Below, piece after piece: positions 58,562 to 64,000 of a stretch of 64,000 bases of DNA. The notes under the pieces were generated by a model that saw nothing but the letters and a program-made list of their open reading frames with translations, had not been told where the DNA came from and searched no databases. The DNA comes from Citrobacter sp. (GTDB taxonomy: Bacteria > Pseudomonadota > Gammaproteobacteria > Enterobacterales > Enterobacteriaceae), in contig DXKH01000054.1 of the NCBI GenBank assembly GCA_019415335.1, forward strand, positions 1-64,000. Direction: 5' to 3'. The position numbers and the translations under genes were made by a program. The first letter of the stretch is position 1. The number at the start of each line of letters is the position of its first letter.

Positions 58562-60169
58562 ATGAAGAAATTTCCCTGGGCGTGCGTGGCGCTGACCGCA
58601 TTGTCGTTGTATTCAAGTTCGCTGTTTGCAGCTAACTTTAGCGCGAGTTTTAAAAATACCGATATCCGCGAATTTATCGATACGGTGGGGCGCAATTTAA
58701 ATAAAACCATCCTGGTGGATCCGTCCGTGCAGGGAGCGGTTTCAGTCAGAACCTACAACGTGCTGACGGAAGATGAGTATTACCAGTTCTTTTTAAGCGT
58801 GCTGGACCTGTACGGTTTATCGGTGATCCCGATGGATAACGGCATGGTCAAAGTGGTGCGCTCAAGCGTAGCGCGTATGGCGGGCGCTCCGGTCGTTGAC
58901 AGCAAGAATCCCGGCAAAGGGGATGAGATCATTACCCGTGTCGTGCGCATGGAAAACGTCCCGGTGCGCGAACTGGCACCCTTGCTCCGTCAGCTCAACG
59001 ACGCTTCAGGCATCGGCAACGTAGTGCATTTCGAACCGTCAAACGTGCTGCTGTTAACCGGTAAAGCCTCGGTGGTCAACCGGCTGGTGGATCTGGTGCA
59101 GCGCGTCGATAAAGACGGCGTGCAGCGCCGTGAGATCGTCCCGCTGCGCTTTGCCTCCGCGAAAGAACTGTCGGATATGTTGAATAACCTCAACAACGAA
59201 GAGCAGAAAGGACAAAACGCGCCGCAACTGGCCACCAAAGTGGTGGCTGATGATGAAACCAATAGTCTGGTGATCAGCGGCTCGGAAGAGGCGCGAGCGC
59301 GCACCCGTACGCTGATTGGTCAACTGGATCGTGAGCAGAATAACGAAGGGAATACCCGCGTGTTCTATCTCAAATACGCCAACGCCAGCAAAGTGGTCCC
59401 GGTGCTGACCGGAATTGGCGAACAGTTGAAAGACAAACCCGGCGCGGCGAAGAGCAAAACGGCGATGGCCTCGTCTGACATGAATATTACCGCCGACGAA
59501 TCGACTAACTCACTGGTGATCACCGCGCAGCCTAACGTGATGAACTCTCTCGAGAAGGTGATTGATAAGCTGGATATTCGTCGCCCGCAGGTGCTGGTGG
59601 AAGCGATTATTGCTGAAGTGCAGGATGGCAACGGTCTGGATCTCGGCGTGCAATGGACCGGCAAACACGGTGGCGTACAGTTTGGTTCGACCGGGATGCC
59701 GATAAGCCAGGTTGATAAATCGAAAATCATCGGCAGCTTTACAGGTCTGGCGACAGGCTTCTTTAACGGCGACTTCGGCGGGCTGATGACGGCGCTGTCA
59801 ACCAATGGCAAAAACGACATCCTCTCCACGCCAAGTGTGGTCACACTGGATAACAAAGAGGCGTCGTTTAACGTCGGGCAGGATGTGCCGGTGCTTTCCG
59901 GGTCACAGACCACCAGCGGCGATAACGTCTTTAACTCGGTTGAACGTAAAACCGTGGGGACCAAGCTGAAAATCGTGCCGCAAATTAATGATGGCGACAT
60001 GATCCACCTTAAGATCGAGCAGGAAGTGTCCAGTGTAGACAACAGCGCGACGGAAGATGCCAGCCTTGGCCCCACCTTCAATACGCGCACCATCAATAAC
60101 GAAGTGATGGTACACAGTGGTCAAACCGTGGTGCTACCGGCAATACCGATGATCTCACGCTGCGCGTGA
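58562..60169 (+). pseudogene. gspD: GspD secretin, 3'-truncated by deletion
   Basis: Outer-membrane secretin of type II secretion. Signal peptide to about residue 23, then N0-N3 domains and the start of the secretin barrel (STPSVVTLDNKEASFNVGQDVPVL, read as two shorter blocks). Homology stops at SGQTVVL near base 60136, followed by eight unrelated codons and a stop. Normal GspD has roughly 110-120 more residues, with the last barrel strands and the pilotin-binding S domain. 535 aa against about 650 or more in intact relatives. A working pore is unlikely. Confidence 0.88.
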
Positions 60170-60243
60170 TCGGTCAGCTTCAGGTCAATCAGGAAGCTGG
60201 CGAGATTATCACGTGGCAGCGTCGTTACCGAATGATTGAATAA
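60139..60243 (+). pseudogene. 3' fragment, probably of gspK
   Basis: In the frame shifted from gspD, GNTDDLTLRVIGQL and onward to WQRRYRMIE then TAA gives 34 codons that look like the C-terminus of a pseudopilin, probably GspK because gspL follows 3 bases later. It has no start of its own. It marks the right edge of a deletion that removed gspE, F, G, H, I, J and most of gspK. The gspK identity is inferred from order, not from a strong motif. Confidence 0.6.
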
Positions 60244-60246
60244 CAC

Positions 60247-61392
60247 ATGTTGAATCCTATGAAACAGGTACTTTTTATTCGTCCCGACAGCGGCGAGGAC
60301 GGGAAATTATGGTGGTGTGAATCTGGAAGTCAGCAGGTTGAAACGCTGGAAAATCTGCAAGCGCTTACGGACCATCCTCTGGCGGCACGCGTCTGTCTGT
60401 TATTGCCGGCCAGTGAGATGATTTTCCGTCACTTCACATTGCCGAAAAAGATCGCCTCGCAGGCGACCGCATTCTCGTGGATGGCGGAGGAGACGCTGAT
60501 CGGCGAAGTGGATAACCTCCACTGGACGGTACTCAGCAAAAAAGGTCGGGAAGTGGATGCGGTGGCTATTGACGCGCAGCGATTGCGCGACTGGCTGAAC
60601 CGTTTTCACGAGGCGGGGTTAACGGTAGTCCAGGTACTACCGGATGCCTGGCTGTTGCCGGTGTCACAAGGGGGAAGCACGATTGTCTCTCTTGATGAAA
60701 GCTATTGGTTACGCTGTTCTCCGGATGTCGCCAGCCAGGTGGATGGGGCACTGCTGCCGTTGTTACTGCAAAAAACCGGAGAAGGTGAGGTGTGTTGCTA
60801 CGGGGAGATCCCCGATGGCGTGGACGTTGATGAACAACAACCGTGGCAGCATCCTCTGGTGTTGATTCAACCCCAATGGCAGGCCTGTCGGATTAATTTG
60901 CTGCACGGTGAATTTAGCGCCCGTACGGTATCCGGCGGGGCGGTAAAAGGGATTAAGGCCGCGATGGTGGCGGCTGGCATTTTGTCGTTGAGTTTGCTGT
61001 TAGGTCCGAGAATGGCGATGGCCTGGGTGTTGGTACAGCAAGAGAATCAGGTTCAGCAGGAGATTGTGCAGGTCTACCAGCATTACTTCCCGAGCCTGCG
61101 TCAGATGACCAATATTCGCTATCACTTTGGTCAGAACATGAAGAAACAGCGTAAAGGGATCTTCCTGCAACTGGATGAACTGGAAACGGCCAAACAGGCG
61201 GTTCCCGCACTGGAAATTGACCAGGTTGATTACGACGGGCTTCAGGGAACATTGACACTGAGCGTAAGTGCGCAGAACCCACAGGCGTTGCAGGAATTTG
61301 TTCATCAGACAAATGAGCATTTCGATTTTACGCTGCAACCTGTCTCGAAAGAGGCGCCATATACCGCCATGATCACCGGGAAATATAAATGA
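60247..61392 (+). CDS. gspL: Type II secretion protein GspL
   Basis: 381-aa inner-membrane protein that normally recruits the GspE ATPase. A cytoplasmic actin-like domain covers about 1-235, one membrane segment lies near 240-262 (AAMVAAGILSLSLLLGP), and a ferredoxin-like periplasmic domain follows. ATG 60259 is an alternative start. It overlaps gspM by 4 bases (ATGA). Its partner gspE is missing here. Confidence 0.85.
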   Translation: MLNPMKQVLFIRPDSGEDGKLWWCESGSQQVETLENLQALTDHPLAARVCLLLPASEMIFRHFTLPKKIASQATAFSWMAEETLIGEVDNLHWTVLSKKGREVDAVAIDAQRLRDWLNRFHEAGLTVVQVLPDAWLLPVSQGGSTIVSLDESYWLRCSPDVASQVDGALLPLLLQKTGEGEVCCYGEIPDGVDVDEQQPWQHPLVLIQPQWQACRINLLHGEFSARTVSGGAVKGIKAAMVAAGILSLSLLLGPRMAMAWVLVQQENQVQQEIVQVYQHYFPSLRQMTNIRYHFGQNMKKQRKGIFLQLDELETAKQAVPALEIDQVDYDGLQGTLTLSVSAQNPQALQEFVHQTNEHFDFTLQPVSKEAPYTAMITGKYK

Positions 61393-61871
61393 AAGAGCGA
61401 ATCGCGCAATTAAAAACGCGCTATCAAAATTACAGCAGTCGAGAAAAAAACAGTCTGAAAATATGCGCGGTAGCCATTTGCTGTGCCGCAATTTATTACG
61501 CGGGTGTTCTCCCGCTGGATAATAGTATTCAAAGCAGCAAATCGACGCTGGTAAAACAAAAAGAGATGCAGAACTGGATGCGAGCGGAAATTGATAAAAA
61601 CCACCTGCAAATGCAACAGATTAAAACGGATAACCCACGCGGTGTTATAGAACGCAGTGCGCACGATATTCATTTATCGCTGACCGATATCCGCCAGGAG
61701 GGGCAGACATTGTCGTTTGTTATAGGGCAGGTCAATATCAATGAATTAAAAAACTGGCTGCGGGAGGTGAATATGTCATCCGGCGTTCGTCTGGAGAAAA
61801 TGAGCCTGACGCCAGTGGATCATCTCAATGACGTTAAAGCGGTAATTCAGTTAACCTGGAAAAAGGCGTGA
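61389..61871 (+). CDS. gspM: Type II secretion protein GspM
   Basis: 160-aa bitopic inner-membrane protein that stabilises GspL. Membrane segment near residues 22-40 (ICAVAICCAAIYYAGVL), followed by a helix and a periplasmic ferredoxin-like domain. Start and stop overlap gspL and gspO, so L-M-O are translated as a coupled set. Confidence 0.85.
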   Translation: MKERIAQLKTRYQNYSSREKNSLKICAVAICCAAIYYAGVLPLDNSIQSSKSTLVKQKEMQNWMRAEIDKNHLQMQQIKTDNPRGVIERSAHDIHLSLTDIRQEGQTLSFVIGQVNINELKNWLREVNMSSGVRLEKMSLTPVDHLNDVKAVIQLTWKKA

Positions 61872-62668
61872 TGAACATTTTCACACTGTTCCGGGAGAGT
61901 GATCCGCTGCTGTTTACCGGGATGAGTACGGTGTTAGGGGCAATCATCGGCAGTTTTCTCGGCGTGGTCGCGGAACGCGTGCCGGGGATGATCATGGACG
62001 AAGACGCACGGGGAAATTTGCTGTTCCCTGCGTCGCATTGTCCGGAATGTCAGCATTCACTTCGGGCGTGGGAGAACATCCCTATTGTCAGTTGGCTGGC
62101 ACTTCGCGGTCGCTGTAGCCACTGTCAGACCGCGATTCCGCTGCGGTTATTTTTAGTGGAACTGGTCACCGCGCTTTTCTTTGGCGCAACGGCCTGGTGG
62201 GTATCCGATGTTCAGGCGCTGCTCTCGCTCTGGTTATTAGCGGCATTTTTATTACCCTTAGCCATGATTGACGGACAGCATCAGCTGTTGCCGGATTGCC
62301 TGACGCAACCGCTGCTGTGGGCTGGATTGCTGATACACAGCGTCGACCATGCGTTACCGCTGCATGATGCACTTTTCGGTGCGGCGGCGGGTTACCTGTC
62401 GCTTTGGCTGCTCTACTGGGCGTTTCGTCTGGTCACCGGGCGCGAAGGTCTGGGGTATGGCGATTTTAAGTTACTGGCGGCACTGGGCGCCTGGTGTGGC
62501 TGGCAGGCACTACCAGCCATCGTACTGCTGGCGGCTGTATGTGGGATTGCCGGATATTGTGTTCTCACGTATTTAAATAAAAATAACCAAACTATCCCTT
62601 TTGGTCCCTCACTGGCTTTTGCTGGCATGATGGTATTTGCTCACCAGACACTCGTAATCACACTCTGA
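61871..62668 (+). CDS. gspO: Prepilin peptidase GspO
   Basis: Membrane aspartic protease that cleaves and N-methylates type II pseudopilins. The zinc-type cytoplasmic loop has two CxxC pairs (CPECQH and CSHCQ). Catalytic Asp are in AMIDGQH and in the GYGDFK motif. 265 aa from ATG 61871, which overlaps the gspM stop as TGATG. It looks intact although its substrate genes (gspG-K) are gone. Confidence 0.92.
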   Translation: MNIFTLFRESDPLLFTGMSTVLGAIIGSFLGVVAERVPGMIMDEDARGNLLFPASHCPECQHSLRAWENIPIVSWLALRGRCSHCQTAIPLRLFLVELVTALFFGATAWWVSDVQALLSLWLLAAFLLPLAMIDGQHQLLPDCLTQPLLWAGLLIHSVDHALPLHDALFGAAAGYLSLWLLYWAFRLVTGREGLGYGDFKLLAALGAWCGWQALPAIVLLAAVCGIAGYCVLTYLNKNNQTIPFGPSLAFAGMMVFAHQTLVITL

Positions 62669-62889
62669 ATATTGTGGTCAAGTTTTTTTAAAAGTTTTTT
62701 TCAACGGAGAATAGAAGGACATATTTTTTCTCCCTCAGTATAGTGTAGAAAGAACGGAAGCTATATGGATTTGAGGCTTGTCTCTTTTTTGTGGAGGAGT
62801 ACAACGCACACAAATAATGTTCGGATGAAGATATTTTTTTTTGCTTTAAATAAAGTCTGTAAAAGATATTCCATGTTTTAAAGGAAGAC

Positions 62890-62913
62890 ATGGTCCCTAA
62901 TGTTTATGAATAA
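62890..62913 (+). promoter_or_regulatory. Short leader ORF before the chitinase
   Basis: ATG to TAA, seven codons (MVPNVYE), preceded by AAAGGAAG, in the 263-base AT-rich gap between gspO and the chitinase. It may be a leader peptide or chance. No other gene is seen in this gap. Confidence 0.25.

Positions 62914-64000
<1,087 letters not shown>

Overview
The window looks like a chromosomal segment of an enterobacterium close to Escherichia and Salmonella, most probably a Citrobacter (inferred from gene content, not proven). Most of it follows, gene for gene, the E. coli K-12 block running from ldtB (ybiS) to amiD (ybjR). Protein lengths often match E. coli exactly, and REP/BIME and ERIC intergenic repeats are present. 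No rRNA, tRNA, CRISPR array, prophage or insertion sequence was seen.

Layout. 0.2-2.9 kb: ldtB and the ABC-F gene ybiT, then an ERIC element. 3.1-8.1 kb: an accessory sugar locus with a GH31 alpha-glucosidase, an ACS-type MFS transporter and a divergent LacI-type regulator. 8.1-14.7 kb: ybiU, ybiV, ybiW/ybiY (glycyl-radical enzyme and activase) and fsaA. An exact 10-bp sequence (TTCATTCGAA) lies in front of the LacI gene, ybiU, ybiV and ybiY, and extends to 13 bp at the last three. 14.8-24.6 kb: moeBA, the iaaA-gsiABCD peptide/glutathione uptake operon and rimO. The yliE/yliF c-di-GMP genes that K-12 carries between gsiD and rimO are absent. 24.6-26.2 kb: a small AT-rich accessory patch with a 56-aa ORF and a LysR gene. 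26.4-36 kb: bssR, yliI, gstB, dacC, deoR, ybjG, mdfA, ybjI, ybjJ, rcdA and an extra atypical SDR gene. 36.8 kb: the sigma-E dependent sRNA RybB. 36.9-54.4 kb: ybjL, ybjM, grxA, ybjC-nfsA-rimK-ybjN, potFGHI, ybjO, rlmC, artJ, artPIQM, ybjP, ybjQ and amiD.

54.4-64 kb is a second accessory block: an IprA/YaiV-like regulator, gspA-gspB, gspC, gspD, gspL, gspM, gspO, and a Serratia ChiA-type GH18 chitinase that runs off the window. The secretion operon carries an internal deletion. The 3' end of gspD is joined directly to what is probably the last 34 codons of gspK, so gspE to gspJ are missing, including the ATPase and major pseudopilin genes. The secretion system encoded here should therefore not work unless the missing parts lie elsewhere. 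The chitinase, its likely substrate, keeps a signal peptide and catalytic motif.

The most interesting signals are the shared operator-like box around the LacI regulator and the ybiU-ybiY cluster, the gspD-gspK deletion junction, the SDR lacking the catalytic Tyr/Lys pair, the GspA without a Walker A motif, and a structured non-coding stretch at the window start.
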